Source: DATATV01 sp035551355 (GTDB lineage Bacteria; Actinomycetota; Actinomycetes; Mycobacteriales; Pseudonocardiaceae). Taken from it: a stretch of DNA of 52,085 nt. Positions 1 to 7,851 of this stretch are shown one piece after another. The DNA lies in NCBI GenBank assembly GCA_035551355.1, contig DASZNF010000061.1:1-52085 (forward strand), given 5' to 3'. Both the position numbers and the translations under genes were made by a program. The notes beneath the pieces were generated by a model. It was not told the origin of the DNA. It saw only the letters and a list, made by a program, of their open reading frames with translations, and searched no databases. Position 1 is the stretch's first letter. The number at the start of each line of letters is the position of its first letter.

Positions 1-87
1 ACAAAAACGATGTCCACTAAATTTGGTCTACTCAAAGGAACCCAATAACGGGTTCATATTATTAGACACGCTCTACTAGCTTCATCG

Positions 88-115
88 GCACACTGTTGAG
101 TTCTCAAAGAACACA
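88..115 (-). promoter_or_regulatory. rRNA operon leader with boxA-like antitermination element
   Basis: On the minus strand this reads GTTCTTTGAGAACTCAACAG followed by TGTG, the conserved leader element found just upstream of 16S rRNA genes in actinobacteria (boxA-like, Nus antitermination). The strand then continues to GTTTTTGT at the window edge, which is typical of the bases directly before 16S. The 16S gene itself lies outside the window to the left, so no rRNA is annotated here. Confidence 0.75.
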
Positions 116-270
116 CGCACACACCCTCGAATCACTCTCGCGACCCACTGGGCGAAACGTCATCCTCTTACTACTTTAAAGCCTTTTGTTGCATTTCCCA
201 GATCGTACCGCAGGTTCCCCAGGCCGTGTTCGACCCCGGGTACTTGCTCCGTTCCGGGAGGTGCCGCAGT

Positions 271-299
271 AGCGTAGCCGATCCGTTCCGCAGTGTCAA
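271..299 (-). promoter_or_regulatory. rRNA operon promoter (proximal)
   Basis: Minus strand: a perfect -35 TTGACA (299-294), a 17-nt spacer and the -10 TACGCT (276-271), the TAnnnT form used by the actinobacterial housekeeping sigma factor. Transcription would start near 264 and run leftward through the boxA-like leader into 16S rRNA. Confidence 0.8.
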
Positions 300-414
300 C
301 TGCGGGCCGAACTCGGTCACGCTCTCTGAGTCAGACTCAGGAGCGTTATCCTACTTTGCCGTCTCCGCCAGGCTTTTCGGCCTGTCCCGTCCGGCGCTCC
401 GTGCGACATGGAGA

Positions 415-443
415 AAGTTACTCATGCCGCCGACCAGAGTCAA
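415..443 (-). promoter_or_regulatory. rRNA operon promoter (distal)
   Basis: Minus strand: -35 TTGACT (443-438), 17-nt spacer, -10 TAACTT (420-415). It lies about 140 nt upstream of the proximal promoter, the tandem arrangement expected of rRNA operons. Expected start is near 408. Functional use is inferred from the hexamers only. Confidence 0.65.
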
Positions 444-506
444 ATCGGCTGGTCAGATACGGTTTTTCGGGAAACCAGGCCGCGCGGAGTCGATCAGCGG
501 TGATCA

Positions 507-3500
507 TCAGCGGGTCCTCGGGCGCAACCAGAGCGTGGTGCTGTGCTGGTTCTCGGTCGCCTCTAGCACCCTTTCCGGCGTCGACGGTTCCTGCTCGCCG
601 AGCAACACCACGTCGTAGCCCCAGGTGCCGAATTCGCGCAGCACGGTCGCCGGGTCATCGCCGATGTCACTCGTCCGGGTCGCGGAAAACGCACAGAACA
701 CGTGTGGGCGATCCCGGCGCAGCAGCCGGACCAGGCCACCCAATGCGCGATGGCCCCGACCGGGGGTATCCACCTTGACCACGGACAACCGCAGTCCGTC
801 CAGGCCGGAGATGTTCTCGAACTCCTTGTCCAGCCGGACCGCCGAGACGGTCCCCGGGGCGGACCCGGGTTCCTCCCCGTCGGATCCACCGGACTTTTCG
901 GCCGACCTTTCGGCGGCGGCCGGCAGCGGCCGGACCGACACTCCCCCGGTCATCGCCGACTCCGCCGCGAGCGAACCCGACGAGTCCCACGCGGCCGCGG
1001 GCAGCACCACCAGCCGATCGGCCACGTTGCCCGGGACGTTGACGGATACGTTGTGCCGCAACAGTTCCACCGCTCCCGGCTCGGGTTCGACGGCGACCAC
1101 CGTGCCGCTGGCGCCGAGGCGGGACAGGACCCGGACGGTGTGGTAGCCGACGTAGGCGCCGATATCCAGGAACACCCCGCCCGGCTCGACCGTGGAATCG
1201 ATCAGCGCGGACAGCTCCGGTTCCCACACCCCGTTGCTGGACAGCAGCGGGAGCATCACCCCGTCGTCGGCGGGCAGGCGCAGCAGACCGGCGTCGCACA
1301 GCACCATCGAGCTGGGTGGCTGCTCGGGAACCGGCGGCGCGGGGTGATCTTGGGCACGCCGTTCGTGCTCGCGCAGCACCACCCGGCGCAGCGCGTCCGC
1401 GGTGCGCAACGCGTGCCCGGCCGCGCGGACCCCGGCCTCGGTGCGCACGTCCTGGTCGCGCAGCGAGCTGGACAGTCTCGATTCGACAACGTCTATCCGG
1501 TCCAGGGTCCGGTCCAGCGCGGCGGTCAGCCGGTCCAGGCGTTCGGCCAGCGCGTCCACCTGTTTGCCGCGCTTGCCCGCCTCGCTGACCACGATGTCTT
1601 CCAGCTCGCCCAGCCGCACCGACTGGCCGGCCAGATCGGCCCGGGCCCGCACCAGGCCGTCGTCCACCGAAGTCAGTTGCGCGTCGGCGCGAGTGACCCG
1701 TTCGGTCAGCGCGTCCAGCCGCTCGTCGACGTCGTCGGACACCGACGGCCCGGCCTCGGCGCTGATCGCGTCCTGCCTGCGGACCACCTCCTGCACCGAG
1801 CGCTCCACCCCGTCCACCAGGGTGCCCAGCACGGTACGCAGATGGGTGTCGTAGTGGTTGAGCACGCGCAGCACGGCCTTGCGCAGCGCGGGCGCCATCG
1901 GAATCTTGTGGCCCACCCCGACATCCGGCGACCGCAGCAGCACATGACGCGCGGATCGCAAGGGGCGCAATGGATCCCCGTTCTGACCGACCCGGTCAAC
2001 CGCGCGCCGGGCCCGCCAGGCGTGGTAGGCGTGCTCGACCCGGCGGCGAACCACCTCCCCGGCCTGCGACACCGGATGGTCGCGCAGCATCGCGGTCCGC
2101 CCCCGCCTGCCCAACTCGGCCAGCGCGTCCGGGTCCTCGGCGATGGTGCGCAGCGCGCCGACCAGTTCGGCCGGGTCCGGGCCATGCCCGTCGACCGACG
2201 GATCGACCAGCAGCGCCGAATCACTGGGCAGCAGTTCCTCGGCCACCCCGATATCGCCGGCCAGCACCGGCAGGCCGGACACCGCGGCGTCGGCCAGCAC
2301 CAGGGCGACCCGGTCGGCGCCGTCGGAGTCGGTGCGGTGCGGGGCGAGCAGGCAGTCGGCGGTGGCCAGCCAGGCGACCAGTTCGGTCTCGTCCGGGTCC
2401 TCCACCAGGCGGGCGCGCTCGTCCACCGCGATGGCCAGGCGCAACCGCTCGGCCGCCTCCGGGTGTTCGGCCGCGCCCTCGGCGATCAGCAGCAGCGCCA
2501 CGTCGGCACGGTCCGGAAAAGCGCGCAGGAACGCGGAAATCCCGCCGAGCACGTTGTCGCCCAGTTCGTGCGCGTAGTCCACGCGCAGCACGAAGACCAG
2601 CGCGTCGGGCTTTTCCGGCCAGGCCAGCCGGGCACGGGCGTGTTCCCGGGCCTCCGGATCCGGCTCGCCCGGATCGGGCACCGGCAGGCCGATGTCGTGC
2701 ACCGGCACCTCGACCACGCCGGCCAGTTCGGCCCGGGCGGATCGGGTGAACGTCCACACCTCATCCAGCGCGCCGGTCAGCTCGGCCGGTTCGGACGGCA
2801 CGGTGATCAGGTAGCGCGAGCCGAGCAGACTCTGTGACGGCGAGAAACCGCCGCAGCACACCAGAACCGGGTACTGCGGCCGGTCGGACACCGGCAGGCC
2901 GGACGCGGTGGCCGCGGCCCGAACCAGGTCGGCCACCGGGCCCTCGCCGAGCACGGACACGCCGAGCTGGTCGGTCAGCCGGGACTGCTCGGTGGCCGGG
3001 ACCGGAATCGCCTCGTGCGGCAGGCGTCCGGTCGGGACTCCGGTGCCCGAGCACCATTCGCGGAAGCCGGCCGCGTCGGTGCCGAACGGCTCGGCGAACC
3101 GGCGGCGCAGGTCCACATCGGACTCCCACAGCGCCGCCGCCCACCGGGTGCTGCCCGACTGGTCGGCCACCGGGGCGCAGGCCCAGGCCAGGAAGTCGGT
3201 GGCGTCGGCGGTCAGCGCCGGGGGCGGGGCGGTGCCGGTGCGTTCGGCGGCCAGCCATTCCGCGCGGTACTGGGCGCGTAGCGCGGCGGGCAGCCGGGCT
3301 GAGCCGATCCGCTGGTCGACCGCGGTCGGATCGGTCGGGTCGGCCGCCTCGGCCAGCAGGTTCACGTACCGGGCGCACAGCCGGGCCAGCGGCCGGTGCT
3401 GGGACAGCAGCACCCGGGGCCGGTCGGCCACCTCGGCCGAGAGCAGCCAGGGGCGGGCCGGGTCGAAACCGGTCAGGTGCGCGGTGCGCAACGGCTGCCC

Positions 3501-4187
3501 GGCGGCCAGCAGGGTGCCGTCGGTGTCGGTGAGTTCGCGCTGGCCCGCGTTCCACACGGACAGGCCGATGCCCGGGTCGCGCAGCATGTGGTGCTCGGTG
3601 AGCACGGCCGCGCCGTCCAGGAAGGCGGCGGCCGAGGCCGGGTCGGCGATGGCGTGCTCGGCCCAGGAGACCAGGAAATCTTCGGCGCCCCGGTTGGCCG
3701 CGATCAGCGCCGGGTCGAACAGGCCGGCCGCGCGCAGTTCGGCCGGGGCCGGGCGGCGGCCGTCCTCGGGCAGCGCGGACAGCACCCGGGGCAGCAGCAC
3801 CAGGGAATGCTCGACCAGACCGGCCAGCACCGGTTCGGCGATCGAGTCCATCACCAGCACCTGCGGGTCGAGATAGAGCACCGGGCCGCTGGTGGAGGCC
3901 GAGCCGAGCAGCCAGCGGATCAGCCGGGGCCGCAGCACGGCCCGCAGTTCCGCGGCCGAGCAGGCGGTGCGCAGCCGGGCCAACTCCGCTTCGCCGAAGC
4001 CGAGGTCCCGGGGGTGCAGGTGATCGCTGTCCCGCGCGTCGGACAGCAGGATGTGGAACTCCGCGCCGGGATGGTGCGCGGTGAAGGTGTCCCGCAACAC
4101 CCGAGCGGCGGGTAGCTCCGCGACGGTGGCCACCGTGGCCGCGGTGAGCGGGACGGTGTCGGCGGGTTCGGGGACGGCGTCGGTCAC
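507..4187 (-). CDS. Multidomain glycosyltransferase / FkbM-family methyltransferase
   Basis: A protein of about 1226 residues with three parts. Roughly residues 1-250 resemble a nucleotide-sugar-dependent transferase (acceptor-reading module with LYLDPQVLVMDS). Residues about 520-750 resemble a GT-B (GT4) glycosyltransferase, with a GLPVLAGDIGVAEELLP segment where GT4 enzymes bind donor sugar. A predicted coiled coil (about 800-930) leads to a C-terminal FkbM methyltransferase with the AdoMet motif FLDIGAYVGYHTVRV and VAVEPEP. Likely role is building or modifying a surface glycan; the substrate cannot be read from sequence. An in-frame GTG 11 codons upstream (4220) is possible. I prefer 4187 because TAGGTT ends 7 nt before it, suggesting a leaderless start. 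It reads toward the rRNA operon. Confidence 0.75.
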   Translation of the reverse strand: MTDAVPEPADTVPLTAATVATVAELPAARVLRDTFTAHHPGAEFHILLSDARDSDHLHPRDLGFGEAELARLRTACSAAELRAVLRPRLIRWLLGSASTSGPVLYLDPQVLVMDSIAEPVLAGLVEHSLVLLPRVLSALPEDGRRPAPAELRAAGLFDPALIAANRGAEDFLVSWAEHAIADPASAAAFLDGAAVLTEHHMLRDPGIGLSVWNAGQRELTDTDGTLLAAGQPLRTAHLTGFDPARPWLLSAEVADRPRVLLSQHRPLARLCARYVNLLAEAADPTDPTAVDQRIGSARLPAALRAQYRAEWLAAERTGTAPPPALTADATDFLAWACAPVADQSGSTRWAAALWESDVDLRRRFAEPFGTDAAGFREWCSGTGVPTGRLPHEAIPVPATEQSRLTDQLGVSVLGEGPVADLVRAAATASGLPVSDRPQYPVLVCCGGFSPSQSLLGSRYLITVPSEPAELTGALDEVWTFTRSARAELAGVVEVPVHDIGLPVPDPGEPDPEAREHARARLAWPEKPDALVFVLRVDYAHELGDNVLGGISAFLRAFPDRADVALLLIAEGAAEHPEAAERLRLAIAVDERARLVEDPDETELVAWLATADCLLAPHRTDSDGADRVALVLADAAVSGLPVLAGDIGVAEELLPSDSALLVDPSVDGHGPDPAELVGALRTIAEDPDALAELGRRGRTAMLRDHPVSQAGEVVRRRVEHAYHAWRARRAVDRVGQNGDPLRPLRSARHVLLRSPDVGVGHKIPMAPALRKAVLRVLNHYDTHLRTVLGTLVDGVERSVQEVVRRQDAISAEAGPSVSDDVDERLDALTERVTRADAQLTSVDDGLVRARADLAGQSVRLGELEDIVVSEAGKRGKQVDALAERLDRLTAALDRTLDRIDVVESRLSSSLRDQDVRTEAGVRAAGHALRTADALRRVVLREHERRAQDHPAPPVPEQPPSSMVLCDAGLLRLPADDGVMLPLLSSNGVWEPELSALIDSTVEPGGVFLDIGAYVGYHTVRVLSRLGASGTVVAVEPEPGAVELLRHNVSVNVPGNVADRLVVLPAAAWDSSGSLAAESAMTGGVSVRPLPAAAERSAEKSGGSDGEEPGSAPGTVSAVRLDKEFENISGLDGLRLSVVKVDTPGRGHRALGGLVRLLRRDRPHVFCAFSATRTSDIGDDPATVLREFGTWGYDVVLLGEQEPSTPERVLEATENQHSTTLWLRPRTR

Positions 4188-4294
4188 GACTGCGAACCTA
4201 ACGTCAGTCGGGCCACCCACCCGGCACCGCGCGCCGAACGCGAGTCGCTTCGCGATGACCGGTGCGCGCGGTGCACGGGAGGGTGAATGTTCTT

Positions 4295-4347
4295 GGAGCT
4301 CCTAGGGTGATGGCACGCGAGCCGAGCAGTTATCGCCCTGGGAGCTC
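4295..4347 (-). terminator. Hairpin terminator after glnA2
   Basis: Immediately after the glnA2 stop codon, GAGCTCCCAGGG pairs with CCCTAGGAGCTC across a 28-nt loop: a 12-bp stem with one wobble pair. There is no U tract, as is common in actinobacteria. It separates glnA2 from the following glycosyltransferase gene. Confidence 0.6.
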
Positions 4348-5691
4348 TCAAAGAACGGGAAGACCCGTGCGCAGTTCGTAGGGCGTGACCTCACTGCGGT
4401 AGCCGTCCCATTCGGCTCGCTTGTTGCGCAGGAAGAAGTCGTAGACGTGTTCGCCGAGGGCTTCGGCGACCAGTTCGGAGCGTTCCAGCTCGGCCAGGGC
4501 CTCGCCCAGATTCTGCGGCAGGCTGGCGTATCCGGCGGCCTTGCGCTCGGCCTCGGACAACACCCACACGTCGTCCTCGGCCGCGGGCGGCAGCTCGTAG
4601 CCCTCGGACACTCCGCGCAGTCCGGCGGCCAGTATCACCGCGTAGGCCAGGTAGGGATTGCAGGCCGAGTCGACGCTGCGGATCTCCACCCGGCGGGAGC
4701 CGGACTTGGACGGCTTGTACATCGGCACCCGGACCAGGGCCGAGCGGTTGGCGTGGCCCCAGCACACCGCCGAGGGCGCCTCGCCGCCGACCACCAGCCG
4801 CTTGTAGGAGTTGACCCACTGGTTGGTGACCGCGCTGATCTCGCGGGCGTGCCTGAGCAGCCCGGCCACGAAGGCCCGGCCGGTCTGGGACAGCTCGTAG
4901 GGGTTCTCCGCGTCGTAGAAGGCGTTGCGGTCGCCCTCGAACAGGCTGACGTGGGTGTGCATGCCGGAGCCGGGCTGCTTGGTGAACGGCTTGGGCATGA
5001 AGGAGGCGCGCACCCCCTGGGTGATCGCGACTTCCTTGATCACGTACCGGAAGGTCATCACGTTGTCGGCCATGGTCAGCGCGTCGGCGTAGCGCAGGTC
5101 GATCTCCTGCTGGCCGGGGGCGACCTCGTGGTGGCTGAACTCCACCGAGATGCCCATCGCCTCCAGCGCCTCGATGGCCTGGCGGCGGAACTGGGTGGCC
5201 TCGGCGTGGCTGGCCTGGTCGAAGTAGCCGCCGGTGTCCGCCGGTTCCGGTTCGCTGCCGTCGTCGGGCAGGCCGGACAGCAGGAAGAACTCGATCTCCG
5301 GGTGCACGTAGCAGGTGAACCCGGCCTCGGTGGCCTTGGACAGGGTGCGGCGCAGCACGTGCCGGGGGTCGGCCCAGGACGGCGAACCGTCGGGCATCGC
5401 TATGTCACAGAACATCCGGGCCGAGTAGTGGTTACCGTCCCCGGCCTCCCAGGGCAGCACCTGGAAGGTGGACGGGTCGGGTTTGGCCACCCTGTCCGAC
5501 TCGTAGACCCGGGAGAAGCCCTCGATGGCCGAGCCGTCGAACCCGATCCCCTCGGCGAACGCGCCTTCCAGCTCGGCCGGCGCCACCGCGACCGACTTCA
5601 GGAAACCCAGTACGTCGGTGAACCACAACCGGACGAACCGGATGTCCCGCTCCTCCAGCGTGCGCAGCACGAACTCCTGCTGTCGATCCAT
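4348..5691 (-). CDS. glnA2: Glutamine synthetase, GlnA2 type
   Basis: Ligates ammonia to glutamate using ATP in the cytoplasm. The 447-residue product begins MDRQQEFVLRTLEERDIRFV, closely matching mycobacterial GlnA2 from its first residue; this fixes the start although the frame stays open 46 codons upstream. GS landmarks are visible: GFDGSAIEGF near the N terminus, HTHVSLF and NRSALVRVP in the catalytic domain, and RRVEIRSVD. The region that carries the adenylylated tyrosine in GlnA1 (NLYDLPPEE) reads EGYELPPAAEDDVW, so GlnE-type regulation is doubtful, as reported for GlnA2 proteins. It is divergent from the transporter gene at 5811. Confidence 0.93.
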   Translation of the reverse strand: MDRQQEFVLRTLEERDIRFVRLWFTDVLGFLKSVAVAPAELEGAFAEGIGFDGSAIEGFSRVYESDRVAKPDPSTFQVLPWEAGDGNHYSARMFCDIAMPDGSPSWADPRHVLRRTLSKATEAGFTCYVHPEIEFFLLSGLPDDGSEPEPADTGGYFDQASHAEATQFRRQAIEALEAMGISVEFSHHEVAPGQQEIDLRYADALTMADNVMTFRYVIKEVAITQGVRASFMPKPFTKQPGSGMHTHVSLFEGDRNAFYDAENPYELSQTGRAFVAGLLRHAREISAVTNQWVNSYKRLVVGGEAPSAVCWGHANRSALVRVPMYKPSKSGSRRVEIRSVDSACNPYLAYAVILAAGLRGVSEGYELPPAAEDDVWVLSEAERKAAGYASLPQNLGEALAELERSELVAEALGEHVYDFFLRNKRAEWDGYRSEVTPYELRTGLPVL

Positions 5692-5810
5692 GTGCGCAGC
5701 GTAGGCAAGCCCGGTGAACTCCGCGTTTCGGGCCTGCTGCTTGCCCGGCGGCGGTACGGCGGTGTACGAACATCCGAGATCGTTATCGATCACCGCAGGA
5801 AGGACCGAAC

Positions 5811-7106
5811 GTGGCAACGAATGCGGCACGACCCCGCGAGAAGCTCAACTCCGACCAGCGCAACTCGTTCATCGCCGCCGCGCTCGGCTGGTCGATGGAC
5901 GCTTTCGACTACTTCCTGATCGTGTTGATGCTGACCGACATCGGCAACGACAAGAGCTTCGGCGCCACCGCATCCGAACTGGCCTTCCTGACCACCGCCA
6001 CACTGCTCATGCGGCCGGTCGGCGCGCTGATCTTCGGGTTGTGGGCCGACCGGGTGGGCCGTCGCGTGCCGCTGATCGTGGACGTGATCTTCTACTCGAT
6101 CGTCGGCTTTCTGTGCGCGTTCGCGCCGAACTTCACCATCCTGCTGATCCTGCGCATCCTCTACGGCATCGGCATGGGCGGTGAGTGGGGTCTGGGCGCG
6201 GCGCTGGCCATGGAGAAGATCCCGGCGTCCCGGCGCGGATTCTTCTCCGGGATGTTGCAGGAGGGCTACTCGTTCGGTTACCTGCTGGCCGCGCTGGCCC
6301 ACCTGCTGATCGTCAATGCGCTGGGCCTGTCCTGGCGGTGGCTGTTCGCGCTGAGCATCATCCCGGCGCTGATCAGCCTGATCATCCGGTCCCGGGTGAA
6401 GGAGTCCGAGGTGTGGGAGAACGCCCGGGAGCGGATGCGGGTCACCCGGGTGTCCATGAAGGACGTGCTGTTCAACGCCAAGGTCGTGCGCCGGTTCGTC
6501 TACCTGATCCTGCTGATGACCGCGTTCAACTGGATGAGCCACGGCACCCAGGACCTGTACCCGAAGTTCCTGGCCGGCAAGCCGGACATGGGCGGGGCCG
6601 GGATGTCCACCGCGACGGCCAGCTGGATCGCGGTGATCTACAACGTCGGCGCGATCATCGGCGGCCTGGTGTTCGGTTCGCTGTCGGAGAAGTACGGCCG
6701 CCGCTACACCATCGTGTTCTGCGCGGTGATCGGCCTGCCGATCGTGCCGCTGTTCGCCTACTCGCACACCGCGGGCCTGCTCTGCCTCGGCTCGTTCCTG
6801 ATGCAGGTCGCGGTGCAGGGCGCCTGGGGCGTCATCCCGGCGCACCTCACCGAGATGTCGCCGGACGCGATTCGCGGCTTCTACCCCGGTGTGACCTATC
6901 AGCTCGGCAACTGCCTGGCCGCGTTCAACCTGCCCATCCAGACCGCGCTGGCCAAGTCGCACGGCTATCCGTTCGCGCTGGCGGTGACCATCATTCCGGT
7001 GTTGATCATCGTGGCGTTGCTGACGTTGTTCGGCAAGGAAGCCAAGGGGATCGCGTTCGGCACGGCGAAAACCGCGACCGATCCGGCGGCCGCCACGAGC
7101 GGCTGA
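5811..7106 (+). CDS. MFS transporter, SHS-like (lactate/sialate type)
   Basis: A 431-residue major facilitator with about 12 hydrophobic segments. The loop 2/3 signature is GLWADRVGRRVPL, and DYFLIVLMLTDIG plus GIGMGGEWGLGAALAMEKIP are typical of the sialate:H+ symporter/lactate (SHS) group. It would move a monocarboxylate or related organic acid with protons across the cytoplasmic membrane; the actual substrate is inferred. The GTG start is preceded by a good ribosome binding site (GGAAGGAC). The gene is divergent from glnA2 with a 119-nt gap. Confidence 0.8.
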   Translation: MATNAARPREKLNSDQRNSFIAAALGWSMDAFDYFLIVLMLTDIGNDKSFGATASELAFLTTATLLMRPVGALIFGLWADRVGRRVPLIVDVIFYSIVGFLCAFAPNFTILLILRILYGIGMGGEWGLGAALAMEKIPASRRGFFSGMLQEGYSFGYLLAALAHLLIVNALGLSWRWLFALSIIPALISLIIRSRVKESEVWENARERMRVTRVSMKDVLFNAKVVRRFVYLILLMTAFNWMSHGTQDLYPKFLAGKPDMGGAGMSTATASWIAVIYNVGAIIGGLVFGSLSEKYGRRYTIVFCAVIGLPIVPLFAYSHTAGLLCLGSFLMQVAVQGAWGVIPAHLTEMSPDAIRGFYPGVTYQLGNCLAAFNLPIQTALAKSHGYPFALAVTIIPVLIIVALLTLFGKEAKGIAFGTAKTATDPAAATSG

Positions 7107-7122
7107 CCCCCGGTCGTCGTCG

Positions 7123-7165
7123 GGTTGCGCATGCCGGGGTTCTACGATCCCCGGCATGCGCAACC
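7123..7165 (+). promoter_or_regulatory. 17-bp perfect inverted repeat enclosing the lprG start codon
   Basis: GGTTGCGCATGCCGGGG (7123-7139) and its exact reverse complement (7149-7165) flank a 9-nt loop TTCTACGAT. The right arm contains the lprG ATG (7156). The loop and arm edge carry TACGAT (7143-7148), a good -10 hexamer placed 7 nt before that ATG. The element may end transcription from the transporter gene, and in a read-through transcript would bury the lprG start codon in a stem. Confidence 0.7.
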
Positions 7166-7851
7166 GTCGCGTCGGCGCGCTCGCCGTGCTCGCGTTCCTG
7201 TTGGTCCTGGTCTCCGGCTGCCAGAGCGGTTCGGATTCGAGCAATCTGCCCGCCGCGCCGGGGTTGTTGAGTACGGCGGCCGCGTCCACGCGCGCGGTCA
7301 CCAGCCTGCATTTCACGCTGGCCGTGAACGGCACGCTGACCTCCGTGCCGGTGCAGAGCGCCGAGGGCGATCTCAACGCGCAGGGCCAGGCCAGGGGCAA
7401 CGCCAAGATCTCCGAACTGGGCCAGCTCATCCAGGTCGATTTCGTACTGGTGGACGGAAGTTTCTACCTCAAGGGCCTCACCGGCGGCTACCAGAAGCTG
7501 CCCTCCTCGATGGCCACCAGCGTGTTCGACCCGACCGCGATCCTGGATCCGAACCGGGGCGTGGCCAAGGTGCTGGGCGGCCTCGGCGGGCCGAAAACCC
7601 AGGCGCAGGAAGAGGTCGACGGCCAGCAGACCTACCGGATCTCCGGCACGGTGGCCAAGTCCGTGGTGGCCGGGTTGATTCCGGGGATCAGCTCGGACGT
7701 GGCCACCCAGGTGTGGGTGACCACGGACGCCAGGCATCTGCCGGTGCGCGCCCAGTTCACCGTGCCCGGCGCGGACGGCTCCCAGGGCGCGACGGTGGAC
7801 GTGCACATCTCGAAGATCAACCAGCCGGTGACCGTCGCCGCGCCGAACTGA
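7156..7851 (+). CDS. lprG: LprG-like lipoprotein (LppX_LprAFG family)
   Basis: A 231-residue lipoprotein: a basic, hydrophobic signal ends in the lipobox LVSGC (cysteine about residue 22), so it is tethered outside the membrane. The rest matches the LppX_LprAFG fold, with the segments SLHFTLAVNG, GQARGNAKISELG and LVDGSFYLKG. In mycobacteria LprG binds triacylated lipids and works with the Rv1410c (P55) efflux pump in carrying lipids to the cell surface. Here too the next gene is a P55-like pump, starting inside the lprG stop codon. No Shine-Dalgarno is visible; the start lies in a hairpin arm, and a -10 hexamer 7 nt upstream suggests a leaderless transcript. Confidence 0.88.
   Translation: MRNRRVGALAVLAFLLVLVSGCQSGSDSSNLPAAPGLLSTAAASTRAVTSLHFTLAVNGTLTSVPVQSAEGDLNAQGQARGNAKISELGQLIQVDFVLVDGSFYLKGLTGGYQKLPSSMATSVFDPTAILDPNRGVAKVLGGLGGPKTQAQEEVDGQQTYRISGTVAKSVVAGLIPGISSDVATQVWVTTDARHLPVRAQFTVPGADGSQGATVDVHISKINQPVTVAAPN

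Noticed and set aside
348..376. Third rRNA promoter with TAGGAT as -10
   Set aside because: No acceptable -35 hexamer (AAAGCC) at 17-18 nt.
702..2837. Long open frame on the plus strand opposite the glycosyltransferase/FkbM gene
   Set aside because: GC-rich antisense shadow with Gln/His/Arg-rich low-complexity product and no domain; the minus-strand gene has clear motifs.
5692..5829. N-terminal extension of GlnA2
   Set aside because: The frame is open, but family similarity begins exactly at MDRQQEF and the upstream codons overlap the divergent promoter region.
5790..7430. Long minus-strand frame opposite the SHS-like transporter and lprG
   Set aside because: Antisense shadow dominated by Arg/Gln/His; the plus-strand genes have transporter and lipoprotein signatures.
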